47,690 bases of DNA from contig JAUZPR010000009.1 of the NCBI GenBank assembly GCA_030705825.1, positions 1 to 47,690 of the forward strand. The letters run 5' to 3'. The DNA is from Bacillota bacterium (GTDB taxonomy: Bacteria > Bacillota > Clostridia > Acetivibrionales > JANLFN01). The translations under genes were made by a program, and so were the position numbers. The notes beneath the pieces are model-generated. The model made no database searches. It had not been told where the DNA came from and was given only the letters and a program-made list of their open reading frames with translations. Positions 7,543 through 15,556 of this stretch are shown one piece after another; position 1 is the first letter of the stretch, and each line of letters begins with the position of its first letter.

Positions 7543-8712
7543 TTATACAGGTTTTTGGAGTTCTCCTTTTATCAGTTCCCAGTAAATATACTCTCCATCC
7601 TTGGAAACTACCTGCATCCCAAGTTTCTCAAGCACTCTTGCCGAGTTTGTATTGGTTATCAGGCAATCGGCCTTTATTCTTTCTACCTCTTCATGGCCAA
7701 ACGCCCATTCTGCAAGAGCTTTTGCAGCTTCGACGGCATATCCCCTTCCTCTTTCTCCGGGAACAATACCATAGCCCATTTCTACAAAGCACCCTTTTTC
7801 CGGCTTACCTTTAAACCCAATATCTCCAACGATCTTCCCGTCATCCTTCCTGACAATTATCCAAACACCCCAGCCAAGCTTATCTGTTCTCCCATCAATA
7901 CTTTCCAGATACTTTGGAATAAAATTATTTAAATCATCAGTAGGCCATTCGGAATTGTCAGTAAAATATATCGATTTGCCAATGCCGTTGATTTCATCCC
8001 AAACTCTCTGTGTCAAAGGAACTAAAACAAGCCTTTGGGTCTCTGTAATCATACTTTCATGGATAACAAATTCGGTAAGCTGACCTAGATTTTCAAGATG
8101 TTTTACAACTTCAAAAGAAGAAAATTCCTCTTTCAGCGTAACTCCGGTCAGTGCAGCTGCAAACCTCATTCGGGCATTTAAGGCAGTTTGTGCATCGACA
8201 ATACTGTCACCTATGTACAAACCATCTCCGGTGTTAATGCCCAATCTTCTGACAGCCTCCAGCAACCCCTCGGGATCAGGTTTGCAATTTTGTACATCCT
8301 CCCCGCCTATAATCACATCAACCAGACCGGACAGGCCTTCTCTAACCAGGACGCTCTCAATCCTGAACCGGTATTTTGTCGACACTATTGCAACTTTGAT
8401 TCCCATCTGCCTGAGATTATAAAAAACCGACGGGACAGCACTGAATACCATAGTACTTTCTACCATTATCCTGTCGGACATTTCTTTAAAATTGTCCCTG
8501 AACTCTTCGGCCCGGTCCTTGTATTTCTCATTGGTAAGTTTTATAAAGGTCTCAGGCAGCGACATTCCTATGGTTTTACAGATTGAATCCTCATCGGCTT
8601 TGGGAAAATCCATTTTTTCAAGTGCATAGTTGACACATTTGCAAATACCTTTGGATGTATCGGCTAATGTATAATCAAAATCAAAAATAACTGCCTTTAT
8701 CTTATTTCTCAA
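7543..8712 (-). CDS. HAD phosphatase fused to a GNAT acetyltransferase (389 aa)
   Basis: Two enzymes in one chain. Residues 1-215 form a HAD-superfamily phosphatase resembling PpaX and phosphoglycolate phosphatase: motif I DFDYTLAD (11-18), motif II in AIVSTKYR, motif III Lys in KPDP, motif IV LYIGDSIVDAQTA. Residues from about 225 on form a GNAT N-acetyltransferase with GYGIVPGERGRGYAVEAAKA (the acetyl-CoA loop) and TNTNSARVLEKLGM, like ribosomal-protein or small-molecule acetylases. There is no stop or frameshift between the halves. The start is taken as TTG with GAGG nine bases upstream; a GTG fifteen bases earlier has no ribosome binding site. It lies 33 bases after mrnC. The substrate is unknown; a role in damaged-metabolite clearance is speculation. 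Confidence 0.85.
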   Translation of the reverse strand: MRNKIKAVIFDFDYTLADTSKGICKCVNYALEKMDFPKADEDSICKTIGMSLPETFIKLTNEKYKDRAEEFRDNFKEMSDRIMVESTMVFSAVPSVFYNLRQMGIKVAIVSTKYRFRIESVLVREGLSGLVDVIIGGEDVQNCKPDPEGLLEAVRRLGINTGDGLYIGDSIVDAQTALNARMRFAAALTGVTLKEEFSSFEVVKHLENLGQLTEFVIHESMITETQRLVLVPLTQRVWDEINGIGKSIYFTDNSEWPTDDLNNFIPKYLESIDGRTDKLGWGVWIIVRKDDGKIVGDIGFKGKPEKGCFVEMGYGIVPGERGRGYAVEAAKALAEWAFGHEEVERIKADCLITNTNSARVLEKLGMQVVSKDGEYIYWELIKGELQKPV

Positions 8713-8745
8713 TTCAAGATTCCTCACTTTATATGACAGCTCAGT

Positions 8746-9168
8746 TTAATTATCCATACTCATTAAAAGTAATTCCATTAATCGGTTAAAGTCCTTTTTA
8801 AGATACAGGTAGCCTATTAGTGACTCAAACCCCGTAGCATATTTATATTCTATTATGTCCGCATTTTTGGGTATGGTTCCCGACCGGGCATTTCTGCCCC
8901 TTCTGACTACATCAGTCTCTTCCGGTGTCAATTTTTCCGATATCCTGTGGATAATATCAGACTGTGCCTTGGCTTTGACATATTCCACCGACAGCTTGTG
9001 AAGCTTGTGAACCGATGCACCGCTCTCTCTTTTTATAAGATATGACCTTATGAAGACCTCATAAACCGAGTCTCCTATATATGCCAGAACAAGAGGCGAC
9101 AGCTGGTTTATCTCGCTATCACCCAATTCAAACCGCTCGTTTACCTGATCAAAAAAATCGTTTATCAT
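8746..9168 (-). CDS. mrnC: Mini-ribonuclease III (140 aa)
   Basis: RNase III catalytic domain without a dsRNA-binding domain, which matures 23S rRNA ends in Firmicutes. The motif LAYIGDSVYEVFIR carries the catalytic acidic residues; KAKAQSDII and RRGRNARSGT follow; the second acidic cluster is EYKYATGFESLIGYLYL. The length is typical for MrnC. It lies between cysS and the HAD-GNAT gene, in its conserved position beside cysS. Confidence 0.93.
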   Translation of the reverse strand: MINDFFDQVNERFELGDSEINQLSPLVLAYIGDSVYEVFIRSYLIKRESGASVHKLHKLSVEYVKAKAQSDIIHRISEKLTPEETDVVRRGRNARSGTIPKNADIIEYKYATGFESLIGYLYLKKDFNRLMELLLMSMDN

Positions 9169-9396
9169 TAAAAAACCGTATACCTCTTATTAATTTTTTA
9201 CTGAATTCATTTTATCAGTAAAATTATACACCTTGCATGCCCCGTAGTAAACAAAACAAAAAATTGCCTGCAATATAAAAAAGGTATGCTCATTAAGGTT
9301 CAGAGTTCGGGGTTGGGGGTTCGGGGTTTGCAGTTCGGGGTTCGGGGTTGTGGGGCGTAACAGTTGACAGTTTACAGAGGGCAGTTATTAACCCTC

Positions 9397-9448
9397 AACT
9401 CCCCTTCTAGCTTCCCCTCACCTCGAGGGGGAGTTAGAGAGGGAGTTT
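9397..9448. repeat. Short inverted-repeat element, copy A
   Basis: It begins AACTCCCCTTCTA and ends TTAGAGAGGGAGTTT, which are imperfect inverted repeats, with a CCCCTC/GAGGGG hairpin in the centre. A second copy with the same ends and a longer core lies at 16943-17047. The form resembles a small non-coding mobile element. No target duplication was identified. Confidence 0.5.
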
Positions 9449-9551
9449 ATTTCCCTTCCCACAATGCCCTGGGGGAAGGGTCAGGGATGAGGGTTAGTTT
9501 TTGGGCTGTTTACCGCAGGGAGCGACGCCCACGTCGTTCCGTTTTGTGTTT

Positions 9552-9588
9552 GTTTAAAATAAAAGGAACAGTGTGAACACCGTTCCTT
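9552..9588 (-). terminator. Terminator of cysS
   Basis: On the minus strand AAGGAACGGTGT pairs with ACACTGTTCCTT across a 2-base loop (one mismatch), followed by TTATTTT. It lies about 55 bases after the cysS stop. Confidence 0.75.
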
Positions 9589-9642
9589 ACAATTACTCTA
9601 AAATATGAAATACTAACTCCGAACTCCAAACTCCGAACTTAA

Positions 9643-11037
9643 TTATGCCTTTTTCCACCTTACTCCCTGGGGAGTATCCTCCAGGATAATACCCATTTCC
9701 TTCAGCTGATCCCTTATGTTGTCGGCTTCCTTCCAGTTCTTTTCCTTTCTTGCCTGCTGCCTTTTTTCTATCAGGCCTTCTACTTCAGAACCTACATCGG
9801 TTTCATCGGCCTTTTTACTTTCGGCATCAGCCATTCCCAAGCCAAGGATTGAATCAGTCTCCAGAAGAAGCTCAAACAGCTGCTTTGACTTTTTAGGATA
9901 CCTGACTATGTTCCAGACAATTCCCAACGCTTTGGGTATATTCAGGTCATCGTTTATTGCTTCCTGGAATTCCTTCCTGAAACCTGATACAACTTCATCT
10001 TCAACCTGGTCGCTTCCATTTTTGTGAGCAAGAACTCCTTCCATCAACCGGCTCAACGAAACCTGCGCCGACTGCAATCCGTCCCAGGTAAAATTAAGTT
10101 TGTTCCTGTAGTGGGCGTTAAGGCAGAAATATCTGAATACAAGAGGTTCAAAGCCCTTCTTTTTCAGGTCTTCAATAGTATAGGTGTTTCCAAGGCTTTT
10201 AGACATCTTCCCGTTGTCTACCAATAGAAACTCTCCGTGCATCCACGTTTTAACCGCAGGTTTCCCCAGAAGCGCTTCAGACTGGGCGATCTCATTCTCA
10301 TGGTGGACCGGAATGTGGTCAACTCCGCCGGTATGAATGTCAAATACATCACCGAGATATTTTCTTCCCATTGCCGAGCATTCTATGTGCCACCCCGGAT
10401 AACCCATTCCCCAGGGGCTGGGCCACTGCATTATGTGTTCCTTCGGTGCCTTTTTCCAAATGGCAAAGTCGGCGGGGTGCCTTTTTTCTTCGTTGACTTC
10501 GACTCTGGCGCCTGCCATCTGAGCTTCCAGGTCAATTCTGGATAACTTGCCGTAATCCTCGAATTTACCTATATCAAAATAGATCCCGTCACTTGTTTCA
10601 TATCCGTAGCCCTTTTCTATCAGGCCTTGAACGAACTCTATCATTTCTTTGATGTGTTCGGTAGCCTTCGGAACTATTTCAGGCTTTTCGATATTAAGAG
10701 CCGCTATATCATTAAAGAATACTTCGGTGTAATAAGCTGCTATTTCCCAGGGAGTTTTCTTCTGCTCCTTGGCGGTTTTCATCATTTTGTCCTCTCCCTG
10801 GTCGGCATCCGAAACAAGATGTCCCACGTCGGTTATATTCATGGCATGCCTGGTGGTATACCCGTTATACTTCAATACTCTTCTGAGAACATCCATAAAA
10901 ACGTAGGTCCTCAAATTACCTATATGAGCATAATTATATACGGTAGGGCCACAGGAGTATATCCTCGCTTCATTGCCTTCAAGGGGCTTGAATTCTTCTT
11001 TTTTCCTCGTAAGTGTATTATACAGCTTCAGTTCCAT
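9643..11037 (-). CDS. cysS: Cysteinyl-tRNA synthetase (464 aa)
   Basis: Class I aminoacyl-tRNA synthetase that charges tRNA-Cys. The signature CGPTVYNYAHIGNLRTY contains the HIGH-type motif and one zinc ligand. HIECSAMG and HENE supply further zinc ligands, and KMSKSLGNT is the KMSKS loop. The length is normal. The start is the ATG with AGGAGG four bases upstream; an in-frame ATG ten codons earlier has no ribosome binding site. It follows cysE, with a hairpin between the two, and is expected to share the T-box leader, so that cysteine supply and tRNA-Cys charging are controlled together. Confidence 0.96.
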   Translation of the reverse strand: MELKLYNTLTRKKEEFKPLEGNEARIYSCGPTVYNYAHIGNLRTYVFMDVLRRVLKYNGYTTRHAMNITDVGHLVSDADQGEDKMMKTAKEQKKTPWEIAAYYTEVFFNDIAALNIEKPEIVPKATEHIKEMIEFVQGLIEKGYGYETSDGIYFDIGKFEDYGKLSRIDLEAQMAGARVEVNEEKRHPADFAIWKKAPKEHIMQWPSPWGMGYPGWHIECSAMGRKYLGDVFDIHTGGVDHIPVHHENEIAQSEALLGKPAVKTWMHGEFLLVDNGKMSKSLGNTYTIEDLKKKGFEPLVFRYFCLNAHYRNKLNFTWDGLQSAQVSLSRLMEGVLAHKNGSDQVEDEVVSGFRKEFQEAINDDLNIPKALGIVWNIVRYPKKSKQLFELLLETDSILGLGMADAESKKADETDVGSEVEGLIEKRQQARKEKNWKEADNIRDQLKEMGIILEDTPQGVRWKKA

Positions 11038-11073
11038 AAATCCTCCTAAATTTGTTATCCATTTCATGTAACC

Positions 11074-11101
11074 AATAAGGGCGGCTGTGGGCAGCCGCCC
11101 C
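11074..11101 (-). terminator. GC-rich hairpin between cysE and cysS
   Basis: GGGCGGCTG pairs perfectly with CAGCCGCCC (11079-11100), followed on the minus strand by TTATTGG. The T run is weak, so it may be a partial terminator or an mRNA-stabilising hairpin that lowers cysS relative to cysE. CAACTG-type repeats precede it (11102-11143). Confidence 0.5.
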
Positions 11102-11126
11102 TACTGTCAACTGTACACTGCTTTTT

Positions 11127-12050
11127 TCAACTGTCCACTGATTTTATTGTTGGGGACGGCTGTGAATTATATACAACCGAATACGGAGGCACCGAATGGG
11201 TCAGCCAGACGTTTCCGCCTATTACCGAATCGTGGCCTATAACAGTATCCCCTCCCAGTATTGTAGCTCCGGCATAAATTATTACATTATCTTCGATATC
11301 CGGGTGTCTTTTTACTCCCTTTATGGGCTTACCCAGTTCATCCAGTGCAAAGCTTTTTGCTCCCAGTGTTACACCCTGATATATCTTGACATTATTCCCA
11401 ATTTTACAGGTTTCACCTATAACAACCCCGGTTCCGTGGTCAATGAAAAAATGCTCCCCTATTGTTGCTCCGGGATGTATGTCTATCCCTGTCTGCTGAT
11501 GGGCGGATTCGGTCATTATTCTCGGAATTATCGGGACATTATTCTGGTAAAGTACATGTGCGATCCTGTGAATACTTATAGCATCTATTGACGGATAACT
11601 GAGCAAAATTTCTTCACTTGTCAGAGCTGCAGGGTCTCCTTCATATGCTGCCTGTATGTCCCTATGCAGCTGCTCCCTGATTTTGGGAAGCTGCTCCATG
11701 AGCGATATGGTGATGTCATTGGCTCTATCCCTGCATATAGTACAGTCCTGATGCTCCTTGTCATCTAATTTGCAAACCTCAATAAGTGTTTTTTCAATAA
11801 GACTGCTCAATTCCACGGCTGCTGTCCGTAAATTATTACCAATCAATATATTGACCCGGGACTCATCAATAGGAAACTTTTCATATACTCCGGGAAACAA
11901 GGCAGACCTCAAATTGTGTAGCACCTTGTACACATTTTCCTTTCCAGCAAGCCCTATTGTTTTTTCATTCAGAAAATGGTTCTTATTTATGTCCTCAAGC
12001 GACCTGGCTACTTCAGGAAGCTCATTATTAAGCCAATTATTCAGTTTCAT
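11127..12050 (-). CDS. cysE: Serine O-acetyltransferase, EpsC/CysE type (307 aa)
   Basis: Makes O-acetylserine from serine and acetyl-CoA, the first step of cysteine synthesis. The C-terminal half is a left-handed beta-helix of hexapeptide repeats: [54 protein letters not shown]. The N-terminal 150 residues are a long helical region containing a CTICRDR Cys pair, as in the clostridial EpsC-like branch, which is longer than E. coli CysE. An AAAGGGG site precedes the ATG. The upstream T-box couples expression to uncharged tRNA-Cys. Confidence 0.94.
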   Translation of the reverse strand: MKLNNWLNNELPEVARSLEDINKNHFLNEKTIGLAGKENVYKVLHNLRSALFPGVYEKFPIDESRVNILIGNNLRTAAVELSSLIEKTLIEVCKLDDKEHQDCTICRDRANDITISLMEQLPKIREQLHRDIQAAYEGDPAALTSEEILLSYPSIDAISIHRIAHVLYQNNVPIIPRIMTESAHQQTGIDIHPGATIGEHFFIDHGTGVVIGETCKIGNNVKIYQGVTLGAKSFALDELGKPIKGVKRHPDIEDNVIIYAGATILGGDTVIGHDSVIGGNVWLTHSVPPYSVVYNSQPSPTIKSVDS

Positions 12051-12108
12051 AAAAAATCCCCTTTCACATTGATAAGCAAGGGAAAACCCTTTTGTTCACA
12101 GGGTATAT

Positions 12109-12149
12109 AAAAATAAAACCCCGCCTTTTATTATTGCATAGAGGCGAGG
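12109..12149 (-). terminator. Attenuator terminator of the cysE T-box
   Basis: CCTCGCCT pairs with AGGCGGGG (one G-T pair), followed by TTTTATTTT. It comes immediately after the T-box bulge, so it is the terminator that uncharged tRNA would disrupt by stabilising the antiterminator. Confidence 0.85.
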
Positions 12150-12363
12150 TTGAACGCGGTTCCACTCTAATTGGATAAAACCATCTTATTCGTATAACGG
12201 AACTTGGCCCGTGAAAGCCTAACAGATCATGCTCAGCTTTCAAACTCGCAGGCGCACTTCTTCCGTTTATTTACCCGGGACGGCTTTCAGCCTGTTGACC
12301 CTCCCTCTCTTGGGGTTTAACCGGAATACTCTGCCTGGTCTTCATTTTTTGAATATATAATTA
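12109..12363 (-). promoter_or_regulatory. T-box leader, tRNA-Cys specific
   Basis: Reading the minus strand, the conserved T-box AGAGTGGAACCGCG occurs near 12154-12167, just before the attenuator. The upstream stem I region contains AGAGAGGGAG and GGCTGAAAGCC. A candidate specifier TGC (Cys) lies in GGAAGAAGTGCGCC, near 12252-12265. The UGGA in the T-box can pair with a UCCA tRNA end; U at the discriminator position is characteristic of tRNA-Cys, which agrees with the specifier. Uncharged tRNA-Cys should promote readthrough into cysE and cysS. Confidence 0.9.
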
Positions 12364-12369
12364 TTTATA

Positions 12370-12398
12370 ATTTTATCAAATAGAAACCTTAAAGTAAA
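12370..12398 (-). promoter_or_regulatory. Promoter of the T-box cysE operon
   Basis: On the minus strand TTTACT (12393-12398) and TAAAAT (12370-12375) are separated by 17 bp, placing the start of transcription just upstream of the T-box stem I. Confidence 0.6.
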
Positions 12399-12419
12399 TA
12401 CTATGTAGTGGTTCTAAAA

Positions 12420-12447
12420 GTAAAAAGGGTGGCATAACCACCCTGTT
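12420..12447 (-). terminator. Terminator of the Cys-rich protein gene
   Basis: GGGTGG-TTATG-CCACCC on the minus strand followed by TTTTTA, about ten bases after the stop codon at 12458. A T-rich flank also follows on the plus strand. Confidence 0.8.
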
Positions 12448-12457
12448 TTATTTAAGG

Positions 12458-13378
12458 TTATTCACGAGGATGCTCGTGTTCATTCAGTTGTCCGAACATT
12501 TCCGCTTCAGCTTCCAAAGCTCCCGGGAAATCCATCATTTGAGGCGGATAGAATTCATCTACAGGGAAATCAATAGTTTCAAAAAGTTCACAAGGATCTT
12601 CGTCAGTTGATGCTATACATTTCTTGTTAGGTACGCAGTAGTCAAATGCCGGTATAATCAACTGAACCAATCTTACAAGCTTGATAATTGAGAACAGTCC
12701 TATTGTAGCAACTACTCTCTTTCTGCTGCAATCTTCATCACATTCTCCACAATATCTGCTGTCATCTTCTTCGTCGATAGCTTCAACTATGTTTCTCGGC
12801 ATATTTTCAACGCCGCCTTCATCAAAGAACTTATCAAGAATATCTTCGATTTTGGCTCCCAGACAAATGGGTTCTGCGACTTCTATCTTCGCCGTCGGCA
12901 GGTTATCCTGCTGTATGTTCGATTTTCCGTGATGAGATTCATCAAAGTGGAACTTGAATATCCTTACATTTCCTTCAGAACCGAACAATATTACCTTTTT
13001 GTCAAACAATACAACGCCTGTTCTGGTAACTATTGTGGTGCAGCCTGGATCTTTTCCTCCCGGGAGGAAGAAGTCAAGTTTTACCTTGATGAAGAATTTG
13101 ATGTCTACAGTATAGAAACCTCTCTTGAATGGAACAGGTTCAATATCTGCATATACATCTATCACTTCAGCTTTTCTGCATTTCACATTTATTGCTTTGC
13201 TTACAATATAACGGTTGCCCTTTGTATTTTTCAAATGTACCCTGGCATTTTCAATACAGTCTTTTTCCTTACATGAGTCAAATATTTTTTCTGTTTGTAT
13301 GCATACAGCCTCTTTCAATTTGCAGAGATCTTTTTCGCAAATGAGGCCAGGTACTACTCCCTCATGCTCGTGGCCCAT
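12458..13378 (-). CDS. Cys-rich clostridial protein with His-Glu termini (306 aa)
   Basis: Function not recognised. Both ends carry His/Glu metal-ligand-like motifs (MGHEHEG at the start, NEHEHPRE at the end). About seventeen Cys are spread along the chain, including SCKEKDC, YCGECDEDC and YCVPNKKC. The middle (KAEVIDVYADIEPVPFKRGFYTVDIKFFIKVKL and VVLFDKKVILFGSEGNVRIF) looks like a beta-rich domain that I associate with proteins recurring in clostridial genomes without assigned function. There is no signal peptide; one amphipathic stretch lies near residues 225-250. An AAAGGGG site precedes the ATG. It is divergent from the gene at 13657. A spore-layer or metal-binding role would fit the composition but is unproven. 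Confidence 0.6.
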   Translation of the reverse strand: MGHEHEGVVPGLICEKDLCKLKEAVCIQTEKIFDSCKEKDCIENARVHLKNTKGNRYIVSKAINVKCRKAEVIDVYADIEPVPFKRGFYTVDIKFFIKVKLDFFLPGGKDPGCTTIVTRTGVVLFDKKVILFGSEGNVRIFKFHFDESHHGKSNIQQDNLPTAKIEVAEPICLGAKIEDILDKFFDEGGVENMPRNIVEAIDEEDDSRYCGECDEDCSRKRVVATIGLFSIIKLVRLVQLIIPAFDYCVPNKKCIASTDEDPCELFETIDFPVDEFYPPQMMDFPGALEAEAEMFGQLNEHEHPRE

Positions 13379-13656
13379 ATTTACATCCCCTTTCCTTATA
13401 GCCTATATGTGCTGAATAAATTTTCTGTTCAATTACATAATATGTTTTAACTAATGTTTGGTGATATGGAAATTTGTTAATTAGCAAATAATTATTGCAT
13501 TGGCCCCTTTGGGGGGTTAAGTGCCGCTGATATATAATATTGATTTCCTCAGAAAATGTTAATTTAAAATTTGCATTTCTGTTAACATATAAAAAGTTTA
13601 AACAATTTAATTAAATCGGACCGGTACCTCATATATATAAAGAGAGAGGTGGTTCG

Positions 13657-15144
13657 ATGTATAATTCAAACAATCAGCAATTTGTATTCAAGCAGAATTC
13701 GGGAAAGGTCTGGAATTTTTACTATGATGAAAAGCTGGGGCTTTGCTGCTGTACCTTGACAAAAAGGAATGTATGGAGTGAACCTGTATCCCTCCAGAAA
13801 AATATATACAGGTATTTCTATATTGATATTGACTCGGAGGACACTTTTCATGTACTGTATCAGGATAAACAGGGTAATATATTTTACTCCCATTTAACAG
13901 GTGGAACCAGCATAAAAACCATAGCAGTACTGAGCAGTAAATCGGTTTCTTCATACAATAAATATTTTACATTAATACCAATGAGGGATACCATTCACCT
14001 TTTTTACGTGCTTAATCACAACAATTCGTTAATGCTGGCCCATCAGTTGATAATAAACGACAAGGTAGAAAATCCTAAAGTAATAGACTATGTGTGCAAC
14101 AACTCCCTGCCGTATACCGTTAATTCGGATAAGGCAGGAAACATTTACACCTTCTATCAGGCTTCGGACGGCAAGAATTATCAAATCGGATATAAGAAAT
14201 TTCTTGCTCCTCAGAAATTCTGGAGCGAATTCACACCAATAACCAGGAATGCCACAAACAATGAGTATCCCTGGACAATTATCGACAGTAAAAGTACTAT
14301 ACATATCTGCTATCAAAGGTATAACGACAGGCAATATGAATTGGTTTACCAGCAAAAGGTACCCGACCGCAACATGTGGACCAACGAAACTGTAATTCAC
14401 AATTCCATCCACCCGTTCAACGAAGCATCAATTGCATATATAAACGAAGAAATCATAATTTATTGGGTAAGAGATGATATTATTTATTACAGTTCATCTT
14501 CAGATTACGGCATTACATGGTCCAAACCTTCAAGGTACAACTTTTCGGCTGGACGACAGCTGGTGTGCATAAAATACAAAACCAACAGCACTTTCGAAAT
14601 TGAAAAAATAATCTCTTCCCATTTGCCGGGAAGTTTTATCAATGGTTTTAAGATAGCTTTTTACAGTGGTTTGGCTGAAACCGACATATACAACCTGTCG
14701 GCAGACGAACTCAGATACATGATAGTCGACAGCTTTAAACTTCTCAGGAGCAGTATTGAAGAGCTGCATGATTCCGATTCGGAGCTCAGGGAAAGTATTT
14801 CAAGAATAGTATCATCCCAATCGGAGCTTGAAAAGGATATTATAAAATATACAGTAAAATTGGGTTTTATAGATAGTGAATTAAAACAGCTCAGGCATAA
14901 TTTAAACAAATTTGAGCAGTACAGGGACATTCTTGAAGACCTGAGGATAAAGAACAATGCCCAGCTTCAGGAAGAAGATGCAAATATGAAGGATCAGACT
15001 GATGCCCGGGAGGAAATCATATTCGCGAAAGATACCATACCCGACAAAAACATGTCAGATCTGACCAAGCCCGAAATATTTCCCGATATGGAGGAAGTAG
15101 AAACAGATGAAAAGGCAGACATTGGACAGCAGCCTACCATATAG
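13657..15144 (+). CDS. Propeller-like repeat protein with C-terminal coiled coil (495 aa)
   Basis: Family not recognised by name. Residues 1-340 contain repeated units of about 45-50 residues with the pattern 'I..HI.YQ.....LVY', for example TFHVLYQDKQGNIFYSH, TIHLFYVLNHNNSLMLAHQ and TIHICYQRYNDRQYELVYQQ. A SSSDYGITWSKPSRY stretch resembles an Asp-box (BNR). Together these suggest a six- or seven-bladed beta-propeller. Residues about 350-430 are a heptad-rich coiled coil (SIEELHDSDSELRESISRI... LKQLRHNLNKFEQY). The last 60 residues are acidic. No signal peptide or membrane segment is present. A GAGAGGTGG site precedes the ATG. The role is unknown. Confidence 0.65.
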   Translation: MYNSNNQQFVFKQNSGKVWNFYYDEKLGLCCCTLTKRNVWSEPVSLQKNIYRYFYIDIDSEDTFHVLYQDKQGNIFYSHLTGGTSIKTIAVLSSKSVSSYNKYFTLIPMRDTIHLFYVLNHNNSLMLAHQLIINDKVENPKVIDYVCNNSLPYTVNSDKAGNIYTFYQASDGKNYQIGYKKFLAPQKFWSEFTPITRNATNNEYPWTIIDSKSTIHICYQRYNDRQYELVYQQKVPDRNMWTNETVIHNSIHPFNEASIAYINEEIIIYWVRDDIIYYSSSSDYGITWSKPSRYNFSAGRQLVCIKYKTNSTFEIEKIISSHLPGSFINGFKIAFYSGLAETDIYNLSADELRYMIVDSFKLLRSSIEELHDSDSELRESISRIVSSQSELEKDIIKYTVKLGFIDSELKQLRHNLNKFEQYRDILEDLRIKNNAQLQEEDANMKDQTDAREEIIFAKDTIPDKNMSDLTKPEIFPDMEEVETDEKADIGQQPTI

Positions 15145-15148
15145 AAAT

Positions 15149-15212
15149 GAGACAGGGAACAGTTCCAAATCTCACCTTTAAGTTGAGAAATTGAACTGTT
15201 CCCTGTCTCATA
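15149..15212. repeat. Long perfect inverted repeat
   Basis: ATGAGACAGGGAACAGTTC and its exact reverse complement are separated by about 26 bases, which can form an imperfect inner stem (CTCA/TGAG). Each arm is itself partly palindromic around GGAAC. It starts a few bases after the stop codon at 15144, so it may end that transcript, but no T run follows on the plus strand. It may equally be a REP-like element. Confidence 0.6.
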
Positions 15213-15229
15213 TAAACCCAAAATGCCGT

Positions 15230-15430
15230 TTCCCTATATTTTGACACCTAGCCTATGCTAGGTGGGTGCCGTGCTGAAATCTTTTGTCATCCTCCGCCGT
15301 TGCACCCGTATAATACGGATGTCGGAATTAGCTTGAGGCCCGGCATCATCATTCAAACTCCGCGCTCCCTTATGTTCGATGTAGGTTCAAAATAAAAGGT
15401 TTGTCGTTCATTTCAGGCTTTTGTTTCTGT
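15230..15430 (-). ncRNA. Structured non-coding RNA, probably 6S-like
   Basis: A strong promoter (15437-15466) would start a minus-strand transcript near 15430 that contains no plausible coding frame. Its ends pair: TATTTTGA-ACCTA near the 5' end matches TAGGT-G-TCAAAATA at the 3' end, about 13 bp with one bulge. Inside are TGCCG/CGGCA, GGGTG/CACCC, an ATCCGTA/TACGGGT hairpin and a perfect CACCTAGC/GCTAGGTG hairpin that competes with the closing stem. A long closing stem, an open central region, a distal arm and an alternative 3' hairpin are features of 6S RNA. The exact 3' end is not defined. An unrelated RNA family is possible. Confidence 0.55.
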
Positions 15431-15436
15431 AATATT

Positions 15437-15466
15437 ATTATAGCATCAATAACAATTTATAAACAA
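15437..15466 (-). promoter_or_regulatory. Promoter of the structured RNA
   Basis: On the minus strand TATAAT with the extended TGc motif (TGCTATAAT) and TTGTTT 18 bp upstream. No ribosome binding site or start codon follows, in line with an RNA gene. Confidence 0.7.
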
Positions 15467-15556
15467 TTTTCTTTATGGTTCTTTTAACAACGTAATCAAA
15501 TAATTTAGCGCCAATGCTTTTATTTGCTCCTAAAATCAGGCTTTAGATGAGTTATA

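Larger units (their letters stand above)
9169..9642. repeat. Repeat-rich spacer between mrnC and cysS
   Basis: No gene is supported. From 9299 to about 9350 the plus strand carries GTTCGGGGTT-type direct repeats (roughly six copies). A diverged copy of the same repeat, in opposite orientation, lies at 9615-9640 (CTCCGAACTCCAAACTCCG). Between them are a CAACTG-type repeat (9361-9385), a 52-bp element with inverted ends (9397-9448), a CCCTTCCC/GGGGAAGGG hairpin (about 9452-9480) and the cysS terminator. Confidence 0.6.

Noticed and set aside
8188-8586. 132-codon plus-strand frame opposite the HAD-GNAT gene
   Set aside because: Antisense shadow of a gene with intact catalytic motifs.
9299-9350. 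Possible CRISPR-like array of direct repeats
   Set aside because: Repeats are only 7-10 bases, adjoin without unique spacers and vary in sequence; no cas genes are present.
13379-13430. Sporulation sigma-factor promoter before the Cys-rich protein gene
   Set aside because: CATATA-type sequence is present, but neither the -10 nor the -35 fits the sigma-E, -G or -K consensus well enough.
15240-15430. SAM, cobalamin or other metabolite riboswitch on either strand
   Set aside because: None of their conserved core sequences is visible, and no gene starts directly downstream on the same strand.
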